Source: Streptomyces ochraceiscleroticus | GTDB lineage: Bacteria > Actinomycetota > Actinomycetes > Streptomycetales > Streptomycetaceae | Assembly (NCBI RefSeq): GCF_000720485.1 | Contig: NZ_JOAX01000003.1 | Coordinates: 248,001 to 312,000 of the forward strand | Reading direction: 5' to 3' | Length of the DNA: 64,000 nt | Shown here: piece after piece, positions 42,496-51,032 of the stretch | How the letters are laid out: each line of letters opens with the position of its first letter | Position numbering within the stretch: the first letter of the stretch is position 1 | Made by a program: the position numbers and the translations under genes | The notes under the pieces: model-generated | What the model was told of the DNA's origin: nothing | Database searches by the model: none | Seen by the model: the letters and a program-made list of their open reading frames with translations, nothing else

Positions 42496-43134
42496 CTATT
42501 CGGGGGTCATCTCCAGGGCATGCGCGACGAGGGTGAGCAAGGACTCCACGACCGTGATCCGCTGGCGTGCATCCATGATCACCACGGGCACCCCATGCGG
42601 TACGGAAAGGGCCTCGCGCACATCCTCGGCCGCGTATTCGGCGGTCCCCTCGAAGTGATTGACGGCGACGACGTACGGAAGACCGCAGCTCTCGAAGTAG
42701 TCGAGAGCGGGGAAGCAGTCCTCGAGACGCCGGGTGTCCGCCATCACTATCGCGCCGATGGCACCCCGGACCAGGTCGTCCCACATGAACCAGAACCGCT
42801 GCTGACCCGGGGTACCGAAGAGGTACAGGACGAGGTCCTGGTCGAGCGTGATGCGGCCGAAGTCCATCGCGACCGTGGTCGTGGTCTTCTCCGGGGTGGC
42901 CGACAGGTCGTCGGTGTCCTCGCTGGCCTGCGTCATCACCGCTTCGGTCTGCAGCGGCGTGATCTCGGAGACCGACCCGACGAAGGTCGTCTTGCCGACG
43001 CCGAACCCGCCCGCCACCACGATCTTGGTGGCGATGGGGGCCTGCGTGCGGTCCGTCTGCCAGCTCTGCAGCCCCTCGTCGGCGGCAGGCGTCCCGGCGC
43101 TCGCCGTCATCGTCTCAGAGCCTGCGAAGTCCAC
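42496..43134 (-). CDS. cvnD: Conservon small GTPase-like ATP/GTP-binding protein
   Basis: A 212-residue CvnD protein. The P-loop is G-G-F-G-V-G-K-T-T, switch region T-T-T-V-A-M-D-F-G-R, D-x-x-G-type motif F-G-T-P-G-Q, and N-H-F-E replaces the canonical N-K-x-D. The start is taken as GTG 43134 (V-D-F-A-G-S), which matches usual CvnD N-termini and overlaps cvnC by 20 bases; ATG 43110 is an alternative. CvnD is the switch of a membrane-associated signalling complex with CvnA, B and C. Confidence 0.92.
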   Translation of the reverse strand: MDFAGSETMTASAGTPAADEGLQSWQTDRTQAPIATKIVVAGGFGVGKTTFVGSVSEITPLQTEAVMTQASEDTDDLSATPEKTTTTVAMDFGRITLDQDLVLYLFGTPGQQRFWFMWDDLVRGAIGAIVMADTRRLEDCFPALDYFESCGLPYVVAVNHFEGTAEYAAEDVREALSVPHGVPVVIMDARQRITVVESLLTLVAHALEMTPE

Positions 43135-43516
43135 TCAGCACCCTCTCAAGCAGCGCGCGGTCGGGCTGGCCGGTGCCGTGCCCGGAGCCGTAGACGCGGA
43201 TCTTTCCCTGGTCGGCGAGGTCGCTGAGCAGGACGCGGACCACGCCCAGCGGCATTTTGAGCAGCGCGGAGATCTCCGCGACGGACCGCATCCGGCGGCA
43301 CAGCTCGACGATGGCGCGCATCTCGGGCATGACCCGGTCGGCCCAGCCGCCCGAGGTCAGCTCGCGGCGCTCCTCCGGCGCCTCCAGCGCGGCCACGAAC
43401 GTCTCGACGAGCAGGACGTGGCCGAAGCGGGTGCGGCCGCCCGTGAGCGAATACGGCCGCACGCGCGCGGGTTTCCGGTCCCCGCTGCGCGTAGGGAGTT
43501 TGGGTGCGGTACTCAC
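43115..43516 (-). CDS. cvnC: Conservon DUF742 protein
   Basis: A 133-residue DUF742 protein from a GTG start. It has R-P-Y-S-L-T-G-G-R-T-R near the N-terminus and the helix-turn-helix-like core S-V-A-E-I-S-A-L-L-K-M-P-L-G-V-V-R-V-L-L-S-D-L. It is the third component of the conservon, overlapping cvnB by 4 bases and cvnD by 20. Its role in coupling sensor and GTPase is known only at family level. Confidence 0.93.
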   Translation of the reverse strand: MSTAPKLPTRSGDRKPARVRPYSLTGGRTRFGHVLLVETFVAALEAPEERRELTSGGWADRVMPEMRAIVELCRRMRSVAEISALLKMPLGVVRVLLSDLADQGKIRVYGSGHGTGQPDRALLERVLSGLRRL

Positions 43517-44001
43517 TGGGAGCTCTCCATCGACTTGCGCAGTTCGCTGCGGAGTTCGGGGGTGAGGACATGGCCGGCCCGGCCGACGAAGAGCGCCATG
43601 TGGTAGGCGATGACGCTCATGTCGCAGTCGGGGGTGGCATGCACGCCGAGCAGCGAACCGTCACTGATGTAACTGACGAACAGACTGCCCTCATCCATGG
43701 CGATCATCGTCTGCTTGACCGTGCCGCCGTCCATCAGCTTCGCCGCGCCGTTGGTGAGGCTGCCGACGCCGGACACGATGGTGGCCAGGTCGGCGCTGGA
43801 ACCCCGCGGGCCGCGCCGGCCTGCGGCCTCAGCGGTCCCTTCCGCCAGCAGCGGGTCGGAAGCCAGCAGCAGCAGCCCGTCCGACGACACCACGGCCACC
43901 GAACGGATGCCCGGCACCTCGTCGACCAGATTGGACAACAGCCACTGCAGATTCCGGGCCTGATGACTCAGTCCGTAAGCAGTGGGCGCTTGCGCCTTCA
44001 A
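43513..44001 (-). CDS. cvnB: Conservon roadblock/LC7 protein
   Basis: A 162-residue roadblock/LC7 protein. It starts with the usual N-L-Q-W-L-L-S-N-L-V-D-E-V-P-G family segment and S-V-A-V-V-S-S-D-G-L-L-L, ending with F-V-G-R-A-G-H-V-L-T-P. Roadblock proteins act as GTPase-activating or scaffold partners of MglA/CvnD-type GTPases. It has 4-base overlaps with both neighbours. Confidence 0.93.
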   Translation of the reverse strand: MKAQAPTAYGLSHQARNLQWLLSNLVDEVPGIRSVAVVSSDGLLLLASDPLLAEGTAEAAGRRGPRGSSADLATIVSGVGSLTNGAAKLMDGGTVKQTMIAMDEGSLFVSYISDGSLLGVHATPDCDMSVIAYHMALFVGRAGHVLTPELRSELRKSMESSQ

Positions 44002-46994
44002 TCGCGTGCCTCCTCGACAACGTGACTCTCTCCCGGGGCCCCCGCTCCGTCGGTGTCCGTTTGTGGGATGGTCTGTTCGGACGTGCGCTCCGCGATCTCG
44101 GCCTCCACGTCCCGACGGCCTTCCCGCGCGCCCTGCTGGAAGCCGCCCAGCCGGCGCCGCAGCGCCTCGGCGTTCACCCCGCCGCCCTGCCGCGGCGCGC
44201 TCGGCGGCCGCTGTGCCACGACGCGGGGCGTGCGCTTGGGCAGCCCCATGTCGGTGAGCCGCCGGACGGGCGGCTCCTCCTCGGCGTCCTCGGCCCGGCT
44301 GTGCTCGGCACTGCCGCCGTCGGCCGGGGCCGGCGCCGCGGGGGCTTCGTCGTCGACGTACGGCGACCGGCCGGCCGGTACGGCACCGGTCTCGGGGCCG
44401 CCGTCGGGGTCACCGGAGAAGTCCGGCACGCCGGGCCTCGGCGCGGCCGGGGCCGGCACGCCGGTGTTCGGCACGCCGGTGCTCGACGCGGCCGGGGCCG
44501 TCCCGATACCCGCCGCGTCGATCGTCCGCTCCGCGGCCTCGATCAGCGGGTCCGTGAACGGGCCCGTGAGGGAGTCCGGCAGAGGGTCGGTGAGCGGGTC
44601 CGGCACGGGCCCCCGGAGGGAGTCCGGTGCAGGTCCCCGGAGGGAGTCCGGCAGGGGGTCCGTCAGCGGGTCGGGCAGCGGATCCGTCAGCGGGTCGGGC
44701 AGCGGGTCCGTCAGCGGATCACCGACGGGAGCCGGTGCCGACTGCGGCTGCTGGGGCTGCTGCTCCTGTTGCGGCTGAACCTGCTGGGGCTGCTGCGGCT
44801 GCTGCGGCTCGGCCTGCTGTTCCCGCTGCGGCGGCAGCATCCGCTGGCCGCGCGGCGGCAGCGCGTTGGAGTTGGCCTCCGCGACCGAGCCCGGGAGGGT
44901 CGGCCCCGTCTGCACCGTGCCGGGCTGCGCGGCCGCGGCCGGCGTCGGACGGGTCGGCAGGATGGACTTCGGCAGCACCACGACGGCGGTGACGCCGCCC
45001 TGCTGCTGGTCACGAAGCTGGACGCGGACGCCGTGCCGCGCGGCCAGCCGTACGACGACGTACAGGCCGAGGCCGAGCGCCTCGTCGACCGTCTCCGAGG
45101 ACGTCGCGGTCTCCGGGTCCGCCAGCCGCTGGTTCAGCTCCGCCATCCGCTCGGCGGTCATCCCTATGCCCTGGTCCTGGACCGAGAGCATCAGCTCGCC
45201 GCTCTCCAGCAGCCAGCCGGAGAGCTCGACGTGGGCGTCCGGCGGCGAGAACGCCGTGGCGTTGTCCAGCAGCTCGGAGACGAGGTGGCTGACGTCGTCG
45301 GCGGCGAAGCCGGCGATCTGGGAGTGCGGCGGCAGCGACTGGATGCGCACCCGCTCGTACCGCTCGATCTCGCTGATCGAGGCGCGCAGCACGTCCAGCA
45401 GCGGCACCGGCACGGCGTTGTGGTTGCTGTGCTCGGAGCCGGAGAGGACGAGGAGGTTCTCGCTGTTCCGGCGGACGCGCGCGGCGAAGTGGTCGAGCTT
45501 GTAGAGCGTTTCCAGCCGCTCGGGGTCCTGCTCCTTCTCCTCCAGGCCCTCGATGACGGCGAGCTGCCGCTCGACGAGGCCGACCGTGCGCATCGCCAGG
45601 CTGACGAACCGGTTGTTCACGCCGGAGCGCAGCGCGGCCAGCCGCTCGGTGAGGTCGGCGCGCTCCTCCAGCAGCACGTCGCGCTCGGCGGCCAGCCGCT
45701 TGCGGCCGTTCGCCATCCGGGCGCGCTCGCCCTCCGCCTCGGCGGCCGTCCGCGCCAGCTCGGCGACCTGCGCGTGCAGCGCGTTGACGGAGCGCACGGT
45801 CTGCGCGTACTCGTCGTTGCGGCCCTTGTACTCGATGGACTGCTCGTCGGCCGGGTCCTTGGCGACCCGCGCGGCCCCGCGGCGCAGCGCGGACAGCGGC
45901 TGGGTCATCGTGCGCGCCGCCCAGACGCTGATGCCGACGGCGAGCAGCAGGCAGAGCCCGACCAGCCCGATGCGGATCTCCAGCGACGTGACGTCGTCGT
46001 CCCGGAGCTTCGCCATCGCCTTCACCTCGGCGGTGCTCAGCGAGGACTCCACGCTGCGCATCAGGCCGACGCGGGTGGCGGTGGTGGACTCGATGCGCTT
46101 CCGGTCGAGCTGGAGGTCCAGGGGGTAGAGCCGGGGCTGGTCGGTGAGCTTGTCGAGGTAGCGCTCGGCGGTGTCGACGTCGGTGCCGTTGACCGTGCGG
46201 TCGTAGCTGTCCCGGGCTCCGTCGCCGGCGCTCTGCGCGAAGTCGGCGAGCGAGGCCAGTTCGCGTACGTGCGACTGCTGGGCCGCTGCGGACAGGTCGG
46301 TCTCCCGGCCCTCGCTCGCCAGCCCGGCGAGCAGCAGCGCGCGGCTGGCGGACGCCTGTTCGGTGGCGCGGGCGAGAAGCGGCAGGGCCTCGGCGTGGGA
46401 GCCGGCCGCGGTGGCGCGGGGCGGCACCCGGCGGGCGATGTCGGTCGAAATGGCGTCAAGCGCCTGAATGGTGGCAGTGTAGGACTTGAACGTGGCCAGG
46501 GCGCTGCCCGCGCCGGTCAGCCCCTGCTGACGGACCTTGGGCAGCGAGTCGAGCAGCTTGCCGGCGTCACCGAACGCCGCGGTCTCCGCGGAGGTCTCGG
46601 CCGCCTCGGCGCGCAGGTCCTTGATCTGCCGGTCCACGCGGGCCCGCTGGGCCTCCGAGACGCCGTTCCCACCGCGCGTGGTCCGGCCTCCCGCGACGTA
46701 CACCGTCATGGCGTCGCGCTCGTCGGCGAGGGAGTGGGACAGGGTCACCGCGCGGGCGTTCAGCTCGCCGAGGTCGACCAGCTCCTGGGAGCCGTCCACA
46801 TCCTGCGTTGCCGAGGCGATGACGGGCGTGCCGACCGCCATGACGGCGACGGCGACCACCGCCACGGCCCCCATGAGCCTGTTGCGCACGCGCGCGGGAC
46901 GTCCGCCCGCGCGGTCACCGTCCGTACCGGACCTGGCCGGGCCGGCCGGTGTTCCCGGCTCCACCACGTCACCCCGAAGCCGCTTCTTCCGCAC
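43998..46994 (-). CDS. cvnA: Conservon sensor histidine-kinase-like protein
   Basis: A 998-residue membrane sensor. GTG 46994 is preferred; TTG 47006 would add four residues. Transmembrane helix 1 is near residues 40-60, followed by an extracytoplasmic nitrate/nitrite-sensor-type helical domain to ~345. A second helix, a HAMP-like region and a coiled coil precede an ATPase domain (~520-640) with N-box E-L-L-D-N-A-T-A-F-S and G-box Q-D-Q-G-I-G-M and L-G-L-Y-V-V. No phosphoacceptor-histidine motif is obvious, as usual for CvnA. The C-terminal ~330 residues are low-complexity P/Q/D-rich with a tandem repeat. Overlaps cvnB. Confidence 0.92.
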   Translation of the reverse strand: MRKKRLRGDVVEPGTPAGPARSGTDGDRAGGRPARVRNRLMGAVAVVAVAVMAVGTPVIASATQDVDGSQELVDLGELNARAVTLSHSLADERDAMTVYVAGGRTTRGGNGVSEAQRARVDRQIKDLRAEAAETSAETAAFGDAGKLLDSLPKVRQQGLTGAGSALATFKSYTATIQALDAISTDIARRVPPRATAAGSHAEALPLLARATEQASASRALLLAGLASEGRETDLSAAAQQSHVRELASLADFAQSAGDGARDSYDRTVNGTDVDTAERYLDKLTDQPRLYPLDLQLDRKRIESTTATRVGLMRSVESSLSTAEVKAMAKLRDDDVTSLEIRIGLVGLCLLLAVGISVWAARTMTQPLSALRRGAARVAKDPADEQSIEYKGRNDEYAQTVRSVNALHAQVAELARTAAEAEGERARMANGRKRLAAERDVLLEERADLTERLAALRSGVNNRFVSLAMRTVGLVERQLAVIEGLEEKEQDPERLETLYKLDHFAARVRRNSENLLVLSGSEHSNHNAVPVPLLDVLRASISEIERYERVRIQSLPPHSQIAGFAADDVSHLVSELLDNATAFSPPDAHVELSGWLLESGELMLSVQDQGIGMTAERMAELNQRLADPETATSSETVDEALGLGLYVVVRLAARHGVRVQLRDQQQGGVTAVVVLPKSILPTRPTPAAAAQPGTVQTGPTLPGSVAEANSNALPPRGQRMLPPQREQQAEPQQPQQPQQVQPQQEQQPQQPQSAPAPVGDPLTDPLPDPLTDPLPDPLTDPLPDSLRGPAPDSLRGPVPDPLTDPLPDSLTGPFTDPLIEAAERTIDAAGIGTAPAASSTGVPNTGVPAPAAPRPGVPDFSGDPDGGPETGAVPAGRSPYVDDEAPAAPAPADGGSAEHSRAEDAEEEPPVRRLTDMGLPKRTPRVVAQRPPSAPRQGGGVNAEALRRRLGGFQQGAREGRRDVEAEIAERTSEQTIPQTDTDGAGAPGESHVVEEARD
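44541..44724 (-). repeat. Tandem D-P-L-T/P-D-P-L repeat in the CvnA tail
   Basis: This part of cvnA is built from repeats of roughly 12 and 24 bases encoding D-P-L-T and D-P-L-P units, with variants D-S-L-R-G-P. About a dozen P-D-P/S-L units occur in a row. The pattern is in frame and coding; it is not a CRISPR. Confidence 0.8.
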
Positions 46995-47239
46995 CGCTGC
47001 TCGCAATCCTGTCTCGCCTGCCCACGCCGTGTGTGGCCTTGCGGACCCGGCCGTTCTCCCCGGAAGGCGGATCTGCGGCGCGTCCGCAGCACCTCACGCC
47101 CCCGCCGGGCAGACAGTCCGGCTGTGCGCGTCGCGATGAGGGAATGGCCCCACCCATGATCCGGAATACGACCATTTCACCGGCGCCGCGCGGTGGCCCG
47201 GCAACGCCTGCCCGGCCACCTGAATGAGTGAACATCAAT

Positions 47240-47262
47240 CGGAAGTTGACCATCAACTTCCG
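47240..47262. promoter_or_regulatory. Perfect 10-bp inverted repeat in the cvnA / PP2C intergenic region
   Basis: CGGAAGTTGA and TCAACTTCCG are perfect complements separated by 3 bases, inside an AT-richer stretch about 245 bases upstream of cvnA and 217 bases upstream of the PP2C-like gene. The 472-base gap 47007-47478 holds no gene. There is no T tract, so an operator is more likely than a terminator. Confidence 0.6.
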
Positions 47263-47478
47263 CTGTGAGGCGCAACAGTAGGCCATCGGCGGGCGGGTTT
47301 GGAGAACCGTCCGGGGCCTGGCAGGATGCCCGCCCGCATCTTACGCAGCGGCCTTTCGGGCCGTCCTGGGGCCGGAATTGGCCCCGTTCACGCGCCGCGC
47401 GCCCGATTCCCCGCATTCCGGGCGCCCTTCCCCGGCCGTTCCCCGGTCTCTTCCCGCCACTCCGGCATGCTTGCCCGC

Positions 47479-48324
47479 ATGCGTATCGAACTCGCCACCG
47501 AGCCCGGCGACCCCCAACGCCCCAATGAGGACTACGCATCAGTAGCGCTGCCCGCTTCCGGGCAGGGCGGCGTCCTCGTTCTGCTCGACGGCGTGACGCC
47601 ACCGCCGGAGGACTTCGGGTGCCGCCACGACGTGCCGTGGTTCACCGCGCGCCTCGGGGGCGCGATGCTCGAACTGTCCGGTTCGCTCCGCGACATGACA
47701 CTCACCGAAGCCCTCTCCGAAGCCATCGGGCGCACCGCCGCGGCCCATCGCGACACCTGTGACCTTTCTCACAGCAGGACTCCGCAGGCGACGGCCATCG
47801 CCGCACGCTGGTCCCCGTACGCCGTCGAGTACCTCGTGCTGTCGGACTCGGCGCTCCTCGTCGAGGCGCCGGACGGCACGGTCGAGGCGGTACTGGACCA
47901 GCGCCTCGAACAGCTTCCGGCCGCGGTCGGCGAGCTGCGCGCCGCGGTACGGGCGCTGCCGGAGGGCTCCGCCGAACGGGCGGCCGCGGCCCGCGAGTAC
48001 GTCGCGGCGGTCGAGGCGCTGCGCAACGCCGAGGGTGGCTTCTACACCGCGGCCGCCGACCCTTCGGTGGCGGCGCGCGCGGTCACCGGCACCGTGCCGC
48101 GCGACCGGGTCCGCTCACTGACCGCGCTGAGCGACGGGGCCGGGCGCTGGGTGGAGGTGTTCCGCGAGGGCTCGTGGGCCGACTGCCTGGGCGTGGTGCG
48201 CAAGGAGGGGCCGCAGGCGCTCATCGACCGGGTGCGGGCGGCCGAGAACGCCGACGCGGACGGGCTGGACTTTCCGCGCGGCAAAATGCACGACGACGCG
48301 GCGGTGGTGTACGCGGAGCTGTGA
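47479..48324 (+). CDS. PP2C-like protein phosphatase family protein
   Basis: A 281-residue protein with PP2C-type features: N-E-D-Y-A near the N-terminus, V-L-V-L-L-D-G-V (the D-G metal motif), a central A-L-S-D-G-A, and a terminal H-D-D-A-A-V. The family removes phosphate from serine/threonine. The metal motif is D-G-V rather than D-G-M/V-G, so activity is not certain. ATG 47479 is chosen; ATG 47467 would add four residues. Divergent from the conservon. Confidence 0.75.
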   Translation: MRIELATEPGDPQRPNEDYASVALPASGQGGVLVLLDGVTPPPEDFGCRHDVPWFTARLGGAMLELSGSLRDMTLTEALSEAIGRTAAAHRDTCDLSHSRTPQATAIAARWSPYAVEYLVLSDSALLVEAPDGTVEAVLDQRLEQLPAAVGELRAAVRALPEGSAERAAAAREYVAAVEALRNAEGGFYTAAADPSVAARAVTGTVPRDRVRSLTALSDGAGRWVEVFREGSWADCLGVVRKEGPQALIDRVRAAENADADGLDFPRGKMHDDAAVVYAEL

Positions 48325-48355
48325 GGGGGGGGCGGGCGGTGGCGCGCTCCGGGCG

Positions 48356-48910
48356 TCAGCCCTGTTCCCGTCCGTCTTCCTGCGTCTCGCCCTGTTCCCG
48401 GGCCTCGTCCTGCTCCTGCACCTCGTCCTGTTCCGGCTCTTGTTCATCGTTCAACCGATGCAGCAGCCGCGCCAGTTCGGCGATCTCCCCGCGGTCCCAG
48501 GCGGCGAGCCGACGGGCATACCGGTCACGCCGGGCGCTGCGCACCCGGGTGAAGCGGGCCAGCCCCTCGTCCGTGAGCCGGACCAGGACGGCGCGCCCGT
48601 CGGCCGGGTCCTTCTGGCGGGCCACCAGGCCCAGATCGTCAAGGGCCCGGAGCTGACGGCTGATGGTCGCCTTGCCGACACCGAAGTAACAGGCCAGTTC
48701 GGTGGCGCGCTGCTCGCCGGCCTCGGCGAGCCGGAGCAGCAGACCGTACGCGGAGGGCTCCAGGTCCGGGTGGACCTCGCGGGCCATCTCGCCGGAGGAG
48801 GCGCGGGCACGGCGCAGAAATACGGCCAACTCGTGTTCCAGCGACAGAAAGAGGTCGTCGATGCCGCCGGGCCGCTTCGCCGCCGCTCCGTCGGTTCCGG
48901 TGTTGTGCAC
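48356..48910 (-). CDS. MarR-family regulator with an E/Q-rich tail
   Basis: A 184-residue MarR regulator from GTG 48910. The winged helix spans ~50-120: A-Y-G-L-L-L-R-L, G-V-G-K-A-T-I-S-R-Q-L-R-A-L, and D-P-A-D-G-R-A-V-L-V-R-L-T-D-E-G. After the dimerisation helix the last ~30 residues alternate E, Q and D, an extension most MarR proteins lack. A GATT/AATC dyad lies upstream of it. Target unknown; the divergent muramidase gene is a candidate. Confidence 0.87.
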   Translation of the reverse strand: MHNTGTDGAAAKRPGGIDDLFLSLEHELAVFLRRARASSGEMAREVHPDLEPSAYGLLLRLAEAGEQRATELACYFGVGKATISRQLRALDDLGLVARQKDPADGRAVLVRLTDEGLARFTRVRSARRDRYARRLAAWDRGEIAELARLLHRLNDEQEPEQDEVQEQDEAREQGETQEDGREQG

Positions 48911-48992
48911 GTCAGCGCCCTTTCCCGTTTTCCGGACGATGGAAGAATTTTTCAGCGGCGGCCGATTCCGCAGCTGAGCCAGTATTTCGCAG

Positions 48993-49010
48993 GATTAGAC
49001 CAACGGAATC
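48993..49010. promoter_or_regulatory. Candidate MarR-type dyad between marR and the GH25 gene
   Basis: GATT and AATC arms enclose ten bases (48993-49010), 83 bases upstream of the MarR start and ~110 bases upstream of the muramidase start. The arms are short, so significance is limited. A TATCGT hexamer at 49046-49051 could be the -10 for the muramidase gene with a ~60-base leader. Confidence 0.3.
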
Positions 49011-49121
49011 ACCTGGTCCCCCTTTCCGCCTCTGGTCTACGCGCGTATCGTCCTTTATGGCATGACCACACCAAGTCGGCCCACTCCCTCCCAGGTCCCA
49101 CCGAGATCTACGGAGTCACGT

Positions 49122-49991
49122 ATGCGCGTGCACAGATCCGGCCCGGCCCGCCACCTCCGGCGCCCCACCGCCACGGTGGCCGCAATCCTCCTCACCCTGC
49201 TCGCCCTGCTCTGCGGCACCGTCGGCACCGCGACCGCCGCCGGGCCCGCCACCACTCCCGGCAAGGACGCGCCGGAGCCCACCCACCCCGGCCAGGACTG
49301 GGCCGGCTCGCAGGTCGCCAAGCACGAGGGCGGCGCGGGGGCACCCGTCGCGCCGTCCGTCCAGGCGTCCGTGGAAGGCGTGGACGTCAGCGGCCATCAG
49401 GGCAACGTCGCATGGTCGACGCTGTGGAACAGCGGGGTGAAGTTCGCCTACGTCAAGGCGACCGAATCCACCAGCTACATCAACCCGTATTTCGCTCAGC
49501 AGTACAACGGGTCCTACAACGTCGGCATGATTCGCGGCGCCTACCACTTCGCCCTCCCGAACACCTCCTCCGGCGCCGCCCAGGCCAATTACTTCGTGGA
49601 CCACGGAGGCGGCTGGTCCAGGGACGGCAAGACACTGCCCGGCGCGCTCGACATGGAGTACAACCCCTACGGCGCCACCTGCTACGGCATGAGCGCAACC
49701 GCCCTGGTGAACTGGATGAAGGACTGGTTCGCCACCTACAAGGCGCGCACCGGACGGGACGCGGTGATCTACACCTCCACCAACTGGTGGAAGCAGTGCA
49801 CCGGCAACTACGCGGGCTTCGGCAGCATCAACCCGCTGTGGATCCCGCGGTACGGCTCCTCGGTGGGTGAACTCCCGGCCGGCTGGGGCTTCCACACCAT
49901 CTGGCAGTACACGTCCACCGGGCCGACCGTGGGCGACCACAACCTCTTCAACGGCGCGTACGACCGTCTCCAGGCGCTCGCGAACGGGTAA
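49122..49991 (+). CDS. Secreted GH25 muramidase (lysozyme), copy 1
   Basis: A 289-residue exported protein starting at ATG 49122 behind CGGAG; the earlier ATG 49062 is unlikely. The twin-arginine-poor signal peptide ends at about A-T-A-A-G. The GH25 domain (~85-285) begins V-E-G-V-D-V-S-G-H-Q-G-N-V and carries the catalytic acids in A-L-D-M-E-Y-N, with G-A-Y-H-F-A-L-P and W-Q-Y-T-S-T. It cleaves the glycan strand between MurNAc and GlcNAc. A near-duplicate follows 124 bases downstream. Confidence 0.93.
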   Translation: MRVHRSGPARHLRRPTATVAAILLTLLALLCGTVGTATAAGPATTPGKDAPEPTHPGQDWAGSQVAKHEGGAGAPVAPSVQASVEGVDVSGHQGNVAWSTLWNSGVKFAYVKATESTSYINPYFAQQYNGSYNVGMIRGAYHFALPNTSSGAAQANYFVDHGGGWSRDGKTLPGALDMEYNPYGATCYGMSATALVNWMKDWFATYKARTGRDAVIYTSTNWWKQCTGNYAGFGSINPLWIPRYGSSVGELPAGWGFHTIWQYTSTGPTVGDHNLFNGAYDRLQALANG

Positions 49992-50115
49992 GAGGCCGAC
50001 AGGGCTCCCCCACCGTGCCGCGAGGACCTGCGCCGGCCCCCCTCCCGCAGGCCCTCGCGGCACGGCGCCCTGTCTCCCCCTCCCCCGTGCGCGTCTTCGA
50101 AAGAGGCTCCCCCCT

Positions 50116-50955
50116 ATGCGCATACGCCGGTGCATCACGCTGCTCTCCACGCTCTGCACGGCCCTCGCGGTGGCCGTGCCCGCCTCCGCCGCATCCGCAT
50201 CCCCCACCTCCCCCGCCGCCCCCGCTTCCTCCTCGGCGGACACCCCCCACCCCTACGGAACCGACCACGCCGGCTCCACGCTCCGCACCCACGAGGGCGC
50301 CGCCTCCGGCCCGGCGCCGCAGCCGCTCGCCGGGGTGGCCGGCATGGACGTCAGCAGCCACCAGGGCAATGTGAACTGGGCAGCGGCCTGGCGCGCCGGC
50401 GCCCGTTTCGCCATCGTCAAGGCCACCGAGGGCACGGGCTACCGCAACCCCAAGTACGGCCAGCAGTACGGCGGTTCCTACAACGCCGGCATGATCCGCG
50501 GCGCGTACCACTTCGCGCTGCCGAACACCTCGTCCGGCGCCGCCCAGGCCAACTACTTCGTCGACAACGGCGGCGGCTGGAAGGCGGACGGCCGGACGCT
50601 GCCGCCCGCGCTGGACATCGAGTACAACCCGTACGGCGCGACCTGCTACGGCCTGAGCCGGGCGGCCATGAACGCCTGGATCCGGGACTTCAGCGCCACG
50701 GTGCACGCGCGGACCGGCCGCTACCCGATGATCTACACCGCCACCAACTGGTGGCGGCTGTGCACCGGCGACAACGCGTCCTTCGGGATCAAGCACCCGC
50801 TGTGGATCGCCCGCTACGCCGCCTCCCCGAACCCGCTCCCCGCCGGCTGGCCGGCCCACACCATCTGGCAGTACGCCGACCGCGGCCGCTTCCCCGGCGA
50901 CCAGAACGTCTTCAACGGCTCACTGGACCAGCTCCGGAAGCTGGCGACGGGCTGA
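50116..50955 (+). CDS. Secreted GH25 muramidase (lysozyme), copy 2
   Basis: A 279-residue exported protein with signal peptide M-R-I-R-R-C-I-T and cleavage near A-S-A-A-S. The GH25 domain begins G-M-D-V-S-S-H-Q-G-N-V and has catalytic A-L-D-I-E-Y-N-P-Y-G-A-T-C. It shares long identical stretches with copy 1, including G-A-Y-H-F-A-L-P-N-T-S-S-G and Y-F-V-D, so the pair is a tandem duplication. A proline/alanine linker separates signal and domain. The ribosome site is AAGAGG. Confidence 0.93.
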   Translation: MRIRRCITLLSTLCTALAVAVPASAASASPTSPAAPASSSADTPHPYGTDHAGSTLRTHEGAASGPAPQPLAGVAGMDVSSHQGNVNWAAAWRAGARFAIVKATEGTGYRNPKYGQQYGGSYNAGMIRGAYHFALPNTSSGAAQANYFVDNGGGWKADGRTLPPALDIEYNPYGATCYGLSRAAMNAWIRDFSATVHARTGRYPMIYTATNWWRLCTGDNASFGIKHPLWIARYAASPNPLPAGWPAHTIWQYADRGRFPGDQNVFNGSLDQLRKLATG

Positions 50956-50977
50956 CCGCCTTCTTTCTGGACAGTGC

Positions 50978-51015
50978 GAGGCCCGGAGCCCCGCCACGCG
51001 GGAGTTCCGGGCCTC
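50978..51015. terminator. Bidirectional hairpin between GH25 copy 2 and lon
   Basis: GAGGCCCGGA and TCCGGGCCTC form a perfect 10-bp stem with an 18-base loop in the 77-base convergent gap. Confidence 0.75.
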
Positions 51016-51032
51016 ATGGCCGGACGCGGCCG

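Noticed and set aside
44541..44724. CRISPR-like repeat array
   Set aside because: Units are short, in frame and encode D-P-L-T/P repeats in CvnA; there are no unique spacers of constant length and no cas genes.
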